This document shows, in pieces, positions 1-5,597 of a DNA stretch of 5,597 nucleotides; position 1 is the first letter of the stretch; each line of letters starts with the position of its first letter. Origin of the DNA: Haloferacaceae archaeon (GTDB taxonomy: Archaea; Halobacteriota; Halobacteria; Halobacteriales; Haloferacaceae). Location: positions 1 through 5,597 of the forward strand of contig JAQCMZ010000134.1 in NCBI GenBank assembly GCA_028274825.1, read 5' to 3'. The translations under genes and the position numbers were made by a program. A model generated the notes under the pieces. That model made no database searches, was not told where the DNA came from, and worked only from the letters and a program-made list of their open reading frames with translations.

Positions 1-754
1 AGTTGTCGGGTCGTGGTGGAGCGACCTCCACGGACACATCGGTGTGTTCGGGTGTGAATTCCAGCCAACTCCTCACCGAAACGCTCGAGGGCAATTACAG
101 TCCGTTGCTGGTGCAGTGCGGCCCTACACACGGAAGCCTCGGGGCTTGCGAGGTACTTCACATTGCCGGCGTTCCTCACGTCTAATCGGGTCGTCCCGTA
201 CTGGCCGTTGTCGGCGCTTGCGTCCAACTGAGGGCGCATCTTCGGTTCTTCGATGTTCAGAATCAGCGGTCTCTCATACGTTATTGCCGGGTTGTTGCCG
301 TCTCTCACGACGACGTTCACTGTCACGTCCTTGTCACCTGCTTTCGCGTAAGTCACCGACATCGGGATTGTGACCGACCCGCCAGGATCAAGTGCGCCAA
401 TCTCTTCAACCCGAACGAAGGTTTCTTCGCCTGACGCCGTTCAAAGGACACATCTGTGATGTCGAGACTGCTGTCGCTGCTGTCGAGATTCGCGACCGTG
501 GTCTCGATCAGGACACTCTCTCCTGTGACAGGCTGATCGGTGGTCACGTTCACGCTGGCTATCTGTCCGTCAGCTTGCTGTGCTGTAGACGGAGAAACCG
601 CCGCGACGCCGAGGCTAGCACACACAAACCCACACACCGCGGCATACATCACCACTCGTCGCAGATTGATACTTCCGGTCGTCGGCACTGCGTGACCGCC
701 GGTCGAATTCCGGAATCGAACTGTGTCTCCGGTTGGAGTGAGGTGAAATATCAC
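1..754 (-). pseudogene. Frameshifted secreted CARDB/COG1361-type surface protein, left end outside window
   Basis: The minus strand opens with an Arg-Arg then hydrophobic signal segment (YAAVCGFVCASLGVAAV) followed by SPSTAQQADG, a typical haloarchaeal signal-peptide end. After it comes an extracellular beta-rich segment (ASVNVTTDQPVTGESVLI, then SLDITDVSF). That frame stops at 355-353. From about 440 the sense continues in another frame (ETFVRVEEIGALDPGGSVTI, then a stretch ending TTRLDVRNAGNV). Between about 97 and 66 it returns to the first frame (LEFTPEHTDVSVEVAPP) and leaves the window. The order matches, from memory, haloarchaeal COG1361/CARDB surface proteins, which are usually exported and often membrane-anchored; partners are unknown. 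The longest open start is GTG at 754, which gives an unusually long n-region of about 35 residues. GTG 655 or 652 or ATG 649 would remove the Arg pair, so the true start is unsure. The two net shifts (one base missing, then one extra) could be decay or sequencing errors. Confidence 0.7.
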
Positions 755-1034
755 TTGTAACTCCCGATAGCTACCACCCGGGGTTAATCCTTACAAACGA
801 TGGTCTCTCACAGCAGGACCAGCACGGGCACGCCCAGCGTGAGTCGTGAGAGTAAATCTGTCCAAGCTATTCAGCTGAGAGTCCACAGCACAGTGTCCAG
901 TCAGGCCAGTTATCTCGGACCGATGGGGCCAACTTTCGGCTGTCCCCCGATGTGAGGCGTAGCAGTCGGTCCAACTTACCCAGCGGTGACGCTCACTGCA
1001 CGAAACTGGTTGCCTGCAACGTCCACTCACACGC
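755..1034. other. Intergenic stretch without a convincing gene
   Basis: No reading frame here has the acidic composition of the neighbouring proteins. The longest minus-strand frame (1030-791) is rich in Arg, Cys, His and Trp, as expected of a non-coding frame. The stretch lies between the end of the hyuAB operon and the surface-protein gene, so it should hold the terminator of one and the promoter of the other. I see only a weak T/A-rich patch on the minus strand around 784-800 (TTTGTAAGGATTAA), about 30-45 bases before the GTG at 754, which could be a TATA-like element. I see no clear oligo-T terminator. Confidence 0.5.
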
Positions 1035-1190
1035 TCACGAGGTCACTCGTCGAGTGCTGACAGATGGTGCAGTTTGAGCGTCAGGCGACACGGTAGAGGG
1101 GGAAAGACAGCCGACAGCCATCAGCAAAACTCGGCAGAACACGATCACGAGCAGTTTGATAGCCAACAGACTGAACCCGCGTTCACGCAC
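1035..1190 (-). CDS. Possible 51-codon lipoprotein-like peptide, maybe a truncated remnant
   Basis: Reading from GTG 1190, the frame begins VRERG, followed by a hydrophobic run (FSLLAIKLLVIV, then VLLMAVG) and then CLSPSTVSPDAQTAPS. The pattern of positive n-region, hydrophobic core, small residues and Cys followed by a Ser/Thr/Pro linker resembles haloarchaeal lipoproteins, whose lipobox often reads AGCLS or AGCLG. Here the residues before Cys are A-V-G, an imperfect lipobox. It starts 16 bases after the hyuB stop on the same strand, so it could be a third operon gene. The product ends about 23 residues after the Cys, too short for a normal lipoprotein domain. No clear continuation was found in the other frames down to 755. 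The GTG start has no well-spaced ribosome-binding site. It may be a genuine small membrane peptide, the stub of a decayed gene, or chance. Function unknown. Confidence 0.3.
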   Translation of the reverse strand: MRERGFSLLAIKLLVIVFCRVLLMAVGCLSPSTVSPDAQTAPSVSTRRVTS

Positions 1191-1206
1191 CGACGCTTCG
1201 TCAGTA

Positions 1207-2811
1207 TCACTCAGTATGGGTCTCGGTCTTGCCGTTCCGGAGATCACTTTGCCGACGGTCTTGGCTCCGTGACGCTGGGTTTCCGTACCCGCCGCCACCA
1301 GGCGTTTCGATAGTCACAGTGTCACCAGCTTCGATATCAATAGTTGCTTTTGCCGGTAGGACTTCCTCGTTGATTCGATTCTCACCGGCAGACCCATCTT
1401 CGCCTCCATTGAGTCCCCGCGGTCGGGTTTGACGCCGTTCAGTCAACAATGAGACGGTGGCCTCGACTTCGGTGGTTATCGAGCGGATGATTCCTAGGCC
1501 GCCACGATATTTTCCATCGCCGCCACTACCCTCACGGAGCTGGTACCGTTCGACGTGCATCGGATACTCGGCTTCTAATGCCTCTATCGGCGTATTCAGT
1601 GTGTTCGTCATGCCGACCTGTACTCCGTCGATTCCATCGGCGGTTGGCCGACCACCGAATCCACCGCCGATAGTCTCGTAGTAGGTGAACCCCTCATCAC
1701 TCCGGCTACCGATGATCGTGTTGTTCATTGTTCCCTGCCCCTGTGCTGGCACACGATCAGGGATCGCTTCAGCGAATGCGGCTAACACAGCATCCATCGT
1801 CCGCTGACTCGTCTCGACGTTCCCGCCAACGACTGCTGCTGGCGGTGTTGGATTCAATAGCGACCGCTCGGGGATGGTGATATCGACGGGCTGATAGCAC
1901 CCGTCGTTCGGTGGAATTTCGGGATCTGTGACCGCCCGAAGGACGAAGTAGACAGCACTCTTCGCGACTGCCCCCGGGGCGTTCATGTTGCCAGAGACTT
2001 GCGCCGCGGTGCCAGAGAAATCAACAGTCACCGTGTCGTCGTCAACAGTCACCGTCACCTCGATAGGAATCTGTTCGTCGGCGACACCGTCACCTTCGAG
2101 ACACTCAGTCGCGGTGTACACGCCATCAGGGATTGTTTCAATCTCTGTCTCGATCCGGTCCCGTGCGTAATCGATTACCGAGTCAAATGCTGTCTCGACC
2201 GTGTCGCGGCCGTGTTCCTCGACCAATTCGCGAATCCGGTCACCCGCCCGGTTGGTGGCTGCCAGTTGGGCACTCAGGTCTGCCTGCCGCTGTGTGGGGT
2301 TTCTGACGTTCGCCAGCAGTAGTGACATGACGCGTTCATCGATTGTCCCGTTACTCGCGAGACGGACTACAGGGATTCGCAACCCTTCTTGATAGATTTC
2401 TGTGGCTCCCGCAGGCATACTTCCAGGGCTTATCCCGCCGATGTCACCGTGATGTGCGCGGGTGACACCGTACCCGATGATCTCTCCCTCAATATCGATT
2501 GGAGAGATGATCGTCACGTCCGGGAGATGCGTCCCCCCCTCGAAGGGGTCATTGAGCACGTATGTCTCACCAGGCTGGGGCCCTCGTTCCCGCACTGCAT
2601 CGACAGCCTCCGGCATCGCCCCAAGATGGACTGGAATATGTTCAGCCTGGGCAATCATTCGCCCATCCGCATCAAAAAGAGCAGTCGAGCAGTCCTGTCG
2701 CTCTTTGATATTTGGCGAGTATGCACTCCGAATCAGCACGTGGCCCATCTCTTCGGCGATTCCTGTGAGTTGGTTTCGCAGGATCTCCAGGGTGACCGCG
2801 TTGAGCGTCAT
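1207..2811 (-). CDS. hyuB: Hydantoinase B / 5-oxoprolinase C-terminal-type subunit (HyuB)
   Basis: This 534-residue protein is a full-length member of the hydantoinase B/oxoprolinase family, which acts with HyuA in ATP-dependent hydrolysis of cyclic amides such as hydantoins or 5-oxoproline; related subunits occur in acetone carboxylase. Family hallmarks in order: the N-terminal VTLEILRNQL and EEMGHVLIRSAYSPNIKERQDCS (about 6-42), HIPVHLGAMPEAV (58-70), LNDPFEGGTHLPDV (86-99), RAHHGDIGGISPGSMP (118-133), DFSGTAAQVSGNMNAP (264-279), GGNVETSQR (329-337), GQGTMNN (358-364), YYETIGGGFGGRP (377-389) and the C-terminal IETPGGGGYGNP (501-512). The His-His-x-Asp cluster at 120-123 is a likely metal or catalytic site, by inference from the family. 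No signal peptide or membrane segment is visible, so it is presumably cytoplasmic. The ATG overlaps the hyuA stop as ATGA, which indicates translational coupling. Substrate specificity cannot be told from sequence. Confidence 0.95.
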   Translation of the reverse strand: MTLNAVTLEILRNQLTGIAEEMGHVLIRSAYSPNIKERQDCSTALFDADGRMIAQAEHIPVHLGAMPEAVDAVRERGPQPGETYVLNDPFEGGTHLPDVTIISPIDIEGEIIGYGVTRAHHGDIGGISPGSMPAGATEIYQEGLRIPVVRLASNGTIDERVMSLLLANVRNPTQRQADLSAQLAATNRAGDRIRELVEEHGRDTVETAFDSVIDYARDRIETEIETIPDGVYTATECLEGDGVADEQIPIEVTVTVDDDTVTVDFSGTAAQVSGNMNAPGAVAKSAVYFVLRAVTDPEIPPNDGCYQPVDITIPERSLLNPTPPAAVVGGNVETSQRTMDAVLAAFAEAIPDRVPAQGQGTMNNTIIGSRSDEGFTYYETIGGGFGGRPTADGIDGVQVGMTNTLNTPIEALEAEYPMHVERYQLREGSGGDGKYRGGLGIIRSITTEVEATVSLLTERRQTRPRGLNGGEDGSAGENRINEEVLPAKATIDIEAGDTVTIETPGGGGYGNPASRSQDRRQSDLRNGKTETHTE

Positions 2812-4814
2812 TGGTTTTCACTCCGATCGAGCAGAACGGTTCCGTCCTCAAGGACGGTCCCGTCCCACGTCGGCGGGACGACCACCGTGCTCTCTTGATC
2901 TTCGAATACTCCAGGCCCCTCGATTTCGGTCCCGACCCGCAGTTCATCGCGACGGAAAACTGGAATCTGGTGGTTTTCGCCGTCGAAGTGCCCCGCTCGT
3001 GATGTGTAACTCGACTGAGTCGTCCCCGAGTATGTGATCGGTGGGCTCTGATTCCGTGAGACAGCAGAAACCTGCACTGTCACCAACTCGATTGGGTCGT
3101 CCATCCGATAGCCGTTGACTCGCTCGTGTGTCTCGTGAAATCGGTCACGGATCAGTTGTATGTCGAGTGGTGTGGTGACTGGAACCTCAAGTTCGAAACT
3201 CTGCCCGGTATACCGAAGTTCAGCCGATCGCTCGATCTGTGGGTCGTCGCTGGTAGACTGGTTTCGCACCTCTGAACTCAATTTCGTATACACCGTCTCC
3301 AATTCGGTAGGATCGGCATCGGTGAGAGGTGTCCGGTGAGTTTGGACAGTGTCGTGTTTCTCATCGGCTGCCGACAGGCCATACGCCGAGAGAACTCCGC
3401 CAGCCAACGGGACAACGACACGGTCCATCTCCAGCCGATCAGCAATCGCGGCGGCGTGCAGTGGGCCTGCACCACCAAATGCGACGAGATCGAATTCACG
3501 CGGATCATGGCCTCGCTCGACAGTGACAGACCGGATAGCACGCGTCATTGTCGCATTAGCGATCTGATAGACGCCTTCAGCAGCCTCGCGTGCTGACCCG
3601 AGATCAGCCGTCTCAGCCAACCGTGTGAGTGCCTCATCTGCTGCGTCCGCATCGAGAGACAGTTCACCCCCGAGTTCCGTACCCTCACCGATATACCCCA
3701 ACACGACAGAGGCATCGGTAACGGTTGGCTGGTCGCCACCGCGACCGTAGCAGACCGGGCCGGGATCAGCCCCGGCCGATTGAGGGCCGACCCGGAGTGC
3801 GCCACCATCATCAATCCACGCGATGCTGCCGCCGCCAGAGCCGACCGTTTCGATATCGACCATCGGTATCGCGACGGGTTGGCCATCGATTTCAGCGTCG
3901 GTCGTGCGAGCAATGTGACCGTCTTGCACGAGGCTCACGTCAGATGACGTACCACCCATGTCGAAAGTGACAATCCCGTCACGGTCGCGGCCGGCTCCGA
4001 CTCCTGTTGCACTGGGTTTCGCGCCAACGACACCTGCTGTCGGCCCGGATAACACGGTCGTGACTGCTCGCTCGCGGACCGTCTCGGCAGCGGCAATCCC
4101 ACCGTTTGATTGCATGATCTCCGGCTGTGGGAGTCCGGCAGTCTCTGCTCGCCTGCTGAGGCGACTGAGATACGCGTCTATCGCGGGGCGCACATACGCG
4201 TCCACGACTGTCGTCGACGTTCGCTCGTACTCCCGAAACGTTGGTAACACCTCATGAGAGGCAGAAACGGGCACATCGAGCCGGTCTCGGAGGCGCTCAA
4301 CAGCCAGTGCCTCGTTTTCGGGCTCACTGTAAGCGTGAAGCAGTGAGACGGCAACACTCTCGATCCCGTCTAGTTCCTCGGCAAGTGCGTCTACTTCGGT
4401 GAGATCAACCGGTGTCTCGATTCCGTCCACCCTCGCCCGCTCGTTCAGTTCGTACCGACGGTGTCGCGGCACAAGTGGATCTGACCGCTCGGCCGACAAA
4501 TCGTACAACTCATCACGTGTCTGACGACCAATCTCTAACACATCACGGAACCCAGTCGTCGTCACGAGTGCCGTCTCGGCCCCGTCACGCTCCAACAGCG
4601 CGTTCACAGAGACAGTCATCGCGTGAGTGAACGTCTGGATACTCTGGGGGCTGATATCTGCCTGTCCACAGGCTTTCTCGATTCCAGAGAGAACCCCTAC
4701 ACTCTGATCGGCAGTGGAGGGAACTTTTGCTGTCGTCAGCCCCTGTCTCGTAATCAGGACAACATCTGTGAATGTCCCTCCAACATCAACACTGACATGT
4801 GGTGTCTCGCTCAT
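2808..4814 (-). CDS. hyuA: Hydantoinase A / 5-oxoprolinase N-terminal-type ATPase subunit (HyuA)
   Basis: This 668-residue cytoplasmic protein is the ASKHA-fold ATP-using subunit of the hydantoinase/oxoprolinase family; it is thought to activate the ring carbonyl by phosphorylation while HyuB completes ring opening. Motifs: phosphate-1 loop VDVGGTFTDVV (9-19), THAMTVSVNALLER (63-76), SNGGI (236-240), LSGPTAGVVGA (255-265), phosphate-2 FDMGGTSSDVSLV (284-296), VGSGGGSIAW (324-333), SAGADPGPVCYGRGG (346-360), PTVTDA (363-368), ERGHDPREFD (433-442), and the adenosine-binding FGGAGPLHA (446-454). The C-terminal beta domain (about 500-665) contains LRYTGQSFELEV and GPGVFEDQESTVVVPP. Length is normal and all key glycines and aspartates are present. 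I chose ATG 4814 because DVGGTFTD then lies 10 residues in, as usual, and GGTGA sits 4 bases upstream. A GTG at 4865 would add 17 residues unlike the family. It is the first gene of the operon, overlaps hyuB by 4 bases, and is transcribed away from the creatininase-family gene. Confidence 0.95.
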   Translation of the reverse strand: MSETPHVSVDVGGTFTDVVLITRQGLTTAKVPSTADQSVGVLSGIEKACGQADISPQSIQTFTHAMTVSVNALLERDGAETALVTTTGFRDVLEIGRQTRDELYDLSAERSDPLVPRHRRYELNERARVDGIETPVDLTEVDALAEELDGIESVAVSLLHAYSEPENEALAVERLRDRLDVPVSASHEVLPTFREYERTSTTVVDAYVRPAIDAYLSRLSRRAETAGLPQPEIMQSNGGIAAAETVRERAVTTVLSGPTAGVVGAKPSATGVGAGRDRDGIVTFDMGGTSSDVSLVQDGHIARTTDAEIDGQPVAIPMVDIETVGSGGGSIAWIDDGGALRVGPQSAGADPGPVCYGRGGDQPTVTDASVVLGYIGEGTELGGELSLDADAADEALTRLAETADLGSAREAAEGVYQIANATMTRAIRSVTVERGHDPREFDLVAFGGAGPLHAAAIADRLEMDRVVVPLAGGVLSAYGLSAADEKHDTVQTHRTPLTDADPTELETVYTKLSSEVRNQSTSDDPQIERSAELRYTGQSFELEVPVTTPLDIQLIRDRFHETHERVNGYRMDDPIELVTVQVSAVSRNQSPPITYSGTTQSSYTSRAGHFDGENHQIPVFRRDELRVGTEIEGPGVFEDQESTVVVPPTWDGTVLEDGTVLLDRSENQ
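2818..2824 (-). promoter_or_regulatory. Ribosome-binding site for hyuB inside the hyuA tail
   Basis: On the minus strand GGAGTGA stands 6 bases before the hyuB ATG, within the last codons of hyuA. It is a good match to the archaeal GGAGGTGA pattern. With the ATGA overlap, it suggests that hyuB is translated by reinitiation after hyuA, giving balanced subunit amounts. The family relation of the two genes supports the start chosen. Confidence 0.6.
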
Positions 4815-4818
4815 ACAG

Positions 4819-4823
4819 TCACC
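4819..4823 (-). promoter_or_regulatory. Ribosome-binding site supporting the hyuA start
   Basis: On the minus strand GGTGA lies 4 bases before ATG 4814, complementary to the CACCTCC-type end of archaeal 16S rRNA. This site decides in favour of ATG 4814 over the upstream in-frame GTG at 4865. Confidence 0.6.
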
Positions 4824-4864
4824 GTCAGAATCACTCGCCCATTCATTCCAGAGACCACCCAGCA

Positions 4865-4894
4865 CTTGCCACTAGTTGTTCCAGAAACGGCAAG
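4865..4894. repeat. Inverted repeat CTTGCC...GGCAAG, possible hyuA operator
   Basis: Six-base arms CTTGCC (4865-4870) and GGCAAG (4889-4894) match perfectly across an 18-base spacer. The element lies just downstream, in the hyuA direction, of the TATA-like box at 4900-4907, and would cover the transcription start predicted from that box (about 4877). Such a position suits a repressor, but six-base arms can arise by chance. This is inference only. Confidence 0.3.
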
Positions 4895-4899
4895 AGGGG

Positions 4900-4907
4900 T
4901 CTTAACA
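4900..4907 (-). promoter_or_regulatory. Candidate TATA box for the hyuAB operon
   Basis: On the minus strand the run reads GGAAGCTGTTAAGACC, with TGTTAAGA as the TATA-like core and a purine-rich GGAAG where a TFB-recognition element is expected. A start about 25 bases downstream would leave a leader of about 60 bases before ATG 4814. The match to the haloarchaeal TTTAWA-type box is only partial. Confidence 0.3.
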
Positions 4908-5109
4908 GCTTCCGTCGAGTGTCGCCGTCGCTCTGGGATCCACGCGCTGAACTGCATCTGGATATGAGCATCACAGATCGATACTCGCCGTGTGACACAG
5001 CGTGATGTGTTTTCTATATCTGTGGCTGGCAACACGACCGGCGTGTATCTGCAACCCCGTACTGATTGCTGCTGGGCCACCAGCTTGACCATTCTATCTT
5101 GAGTAACGA

Positions 5110-5121
5110 TGAGTTAACTCA
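5110..5121. repeat. Perfect 12-base palindrome TGAGTTAACTCA with nearby half-site
   Basis: TGAGTTAACTCA is its own reverse complement. A related half-site, TGAGTAAC, begins exactly 10 bases earlier at 5100, one helical turn away, so similar half-sites face the same side of DNA. The cluster lies 159 bases before the creatininase-family ATG and about 295 bases from the hyuA ATG. It resembles a binding site for a dimeric regulator, though none is encoded in the window. Confidence 0.4.
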
Positions 5122-5192
5122 GCAACAACTGATCTCATCAGGGACCCCGTTCATCTCGCCGATCACTGCTCCTAGCTGGCATTTGAGCGAGA

Positions 5193-5236
5193 CAGGAGAC
5201 CGACCAGTAGTATTCAGCTGGAGGTCTCGGCTCCTG
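5193..5236 (+). repeat. Imperfect hairpin just upstream of the creatininase-family gene
   Basis: Outer arms CAGGAG (5193-5198) and CTCCTG (5231-5236) pair perfectly. Inside them ACC (5199-5201) pairs with GGT (5223-5225), and CCAG (5204-5207) pairs with CTGG (5218-5221), around a ten-base loop, TAGTATTCAG. An alternative register pairs CAGGAGACCGA with TCGGCTCCTG, leaving one unpaired base. The structure ends 43 bases before the ATG. It could be an operator flanking the promoter or a structured leader. No oligo-T follows, so a terminator is unlikely. Confidence 0.4.
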
Positions 5237-5270
5237 AAGGTGAGTAGATTGAACAATCAGCCGCTCTTCG

Positions 5271-5274
5271 GGAG
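5271..5274 (+). promoter_or_regulatory. Ribosome-binding site for the creatininase-family gene
   Basis: GGAG within CGGGAGACAGT precedes ATG 5280 with 5 bases between, a normal archaeal spacing. It supports ATG 5280 as the start. Confidence 0.55.
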
Positions 5275-5279
5275 ACAGT

Positions 5280-5597
5280 ATGTACCTTGCCGACGAGACT
5301 TGGCCGGAACTCGGGGCGTATTTCGAGACCGAATCACTGGCACTGGTCCCGCTCGGATCAACCGAGCAACACGGGCCTCATCTCCCCGAGGGAACTGACC
5401 ACCTCATCGCAGAGGCGTTCGCACGAGAGGCCGCAAGGCGCACTGGCTATCTCTGCACACCGACTGTCAATATCGGAGTAAGTCCCCATCACAAGCAGTT
5501 TCACGGAACGATGTGGGTCGAGGCTCCTGTTTTTCGAGAGTACGTCGAGTCACTGACTCGAAATCTCGCGTATCACGGAATAGACCGAGTGATATAC
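5280..5597 (+). CDS. Creatininase-family metal-dependent amidohydrolase, N-terminal 106 residues (runs off right edge)
   Basis: The frame is open from ATG 5280 to the window end. It starts MYLADETWPELGAYFE and continues with the family signature LVPLGSTEQHGPHLPEGTDH (22-41), then PTVNIGVSPHHKQFHGTM (61-78) and YHGIDRVIY (98-106). In creatininases the metal ligands are Glu and His of the E-x-H motif and a bridging Asp; here these are Glu29, His31 and Asp40. The later His and Glu ligands, in the NGHGGN-type loop, would follow directly beyond the edge. The family includes creatinine amidohydrolase (creatinine to creatine), the formamidopyrimidine deformylase ArfB, and mycofactocin peptidase MftE, so the substrate is open. 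No signal peptide is visible; it is probably cytoplasmic. Divergence from hyuAB favours a role in cyclic-amide breakdown. Full family members have about 240-260 residues, so somewhat under half is present. Confidence 0.9.
   Translation, partial: MYLADETWPELGAYFETESLALVPLGSTEQHGPHLPEGTDHLIAEAFAREAARRTGYLCTPTVNIGVSPHHKQFHGTMWVEAPVFREYVESLTRNLAYHGIDRVIY

Larger units (their letters stand above)
4815..5279. other. 465-base divergent intergenic control region between hyuA and the creatininase-family gene
   Basis: Both flanking genes point outward, so this stretch must carry both promoters. Two long frames cross it (minus 5092-4811, plus 5066-5398). Neither resembles a known protein or has the acidic composition of haloarchaeal proteins, so I treat the region as non-coding. 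It holds a TATA-like box for hyuA near 4900, a second A/T-rich patch at 5011-5020 (TTTCTATATC), a 12-base palindrome at 5110, a short CTGAT/ATCAG hairpin at 5129-5141, and an imperfect hairpin at 5193-5236. For the plus-strand gene no strong TATA box is visible; TAGTATTCAG at 5208-5217 is the best-placed A/T-rich run. Confidence 0.6.

Noticed and set aside
701..722. tRNA T-arm-like string (minus strand CAGTTCGATTCCGG)
   Set aside because: The bases flanking the TTCGATT loop do not pair, and no acceptor, anticodon or D arm could be found; it lies within the surface-protein reading frame.
791..1030. 79-codon minus-strand frame
   Set aside because: Its composition is rich in Arg, Cys, His and Trp with few acidic residues, it has no recognisable motif, and it does not resemble a haloarchaeal protein.
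1985..2898. Several long plus-strand frames opposite hyuB
   Set aside because: They are antisense shadows of a high-GC coding gene; their translations are rich in Ser, Arg and Pro and carry no motifs, while the minus strand encodes an intact HyuB.
4815..4865. GTG at 4865 as the hyuA start, adding 17 residues
   Set aside because: The extra segment (LGGLWNEWASDSDGDC) is unlike HyuA starts, which place DVGGTFTD about 10 residues in, and GGTGA is correctly spaced for ATG 4814.
4811..5092. 93-codon minus-strand frame across the intergenic region
   Set aside because: It overlaps the hyuA start in another frame, has no acidic bias and no familiar motif, and would run through the promoter region.
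871..5226. Ten-base repeat TATTCAGCTG near 870 and at 5211
   Set aside because: Several ten-base matches are expected by chance in a window of this size, and the similarity does not extend far beyond it.
5066..5398. 110-codon plus-strand frame overlapping the creatininase-family start
   Set aside because: It overlaps a clearly recognised gene in another frame, and the part outside it shows no family features.
1..5597. CRISPR array, insertion sequence, tRNA, rRNA or origin
   Set aside because: No regularly spaced repeats, transposase motifs, terminal inverted repeats or structured RNA signatures were seen on either strand.

Overview
The window looks haloarchaeal. The predicted proteins are strongly acidic (Asp/Glu-rich, few Lys). 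The ribosome-binding sites fit the archaeal GGAGGTGA pattern, and no bacterial -35/-10 promoters are visible. Base composition is moderate (roughly mid-50s % GC by eye), lower than many haloarchaeal main chromosomes. Together with a decayed gene at the left end, this hints at an accessory or plasmid-like region, but that is inference.

Layout, left to right. (1) Positions 1-754, minus strand: a secreted surface-type protein gene with a signal peptide and CARDB/COG1361-like beta-sandwich repeats. Its coding sense changes frame twice and runs off the left edge, so I call it a pseudogene or frameshifted gene. (2) Positions 755-1206: mostly without convincing genes, except a 51-codon minus-strand ORF just after hyuB that looks like the start of a lipoprotein. 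(3) Positions 1207-4814, minus strand: a compact two-gene operon, hyuA (668 aa) then hyuB (534 aa), joined by a 4-base ATGA overlap. These are the two subunits of a hydantoinase/5-oxoprolinase-type ATP-dependent cyclic-amide hydrolase. (4) Positions 4815-5279: a 465-base divergent intergenic region with a TATA-like box for hyuA and three separate inverted-repeat structures. (5) Positions 5280-5597, plus strand: the first 106 codons of a creatininase-family metal amidohydrolase, cut by the right edge.

How they may work together: HyuA and HyuB together would open a hydantoin- or oxoproline-like ring at the cost of ATP. A creatininase-family enzyme hydrolyses a related cyclic or linear amide. 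The divergent arrangement around one control region suggests a small catabolic module for cyclic amides (creatinine, N-methylhydantoin or similar). The substrate cannot be read from sequence. I found no CRISPR array, tRNA, rRNA or intact mobile element, and no strong evidence of a wholly new system. The most interesting leftovers are the palindrome cluster and hairpin in the divergent region, the lipoprotein-like small ORF, and the compensating frameshifts in the surface-protein gene.
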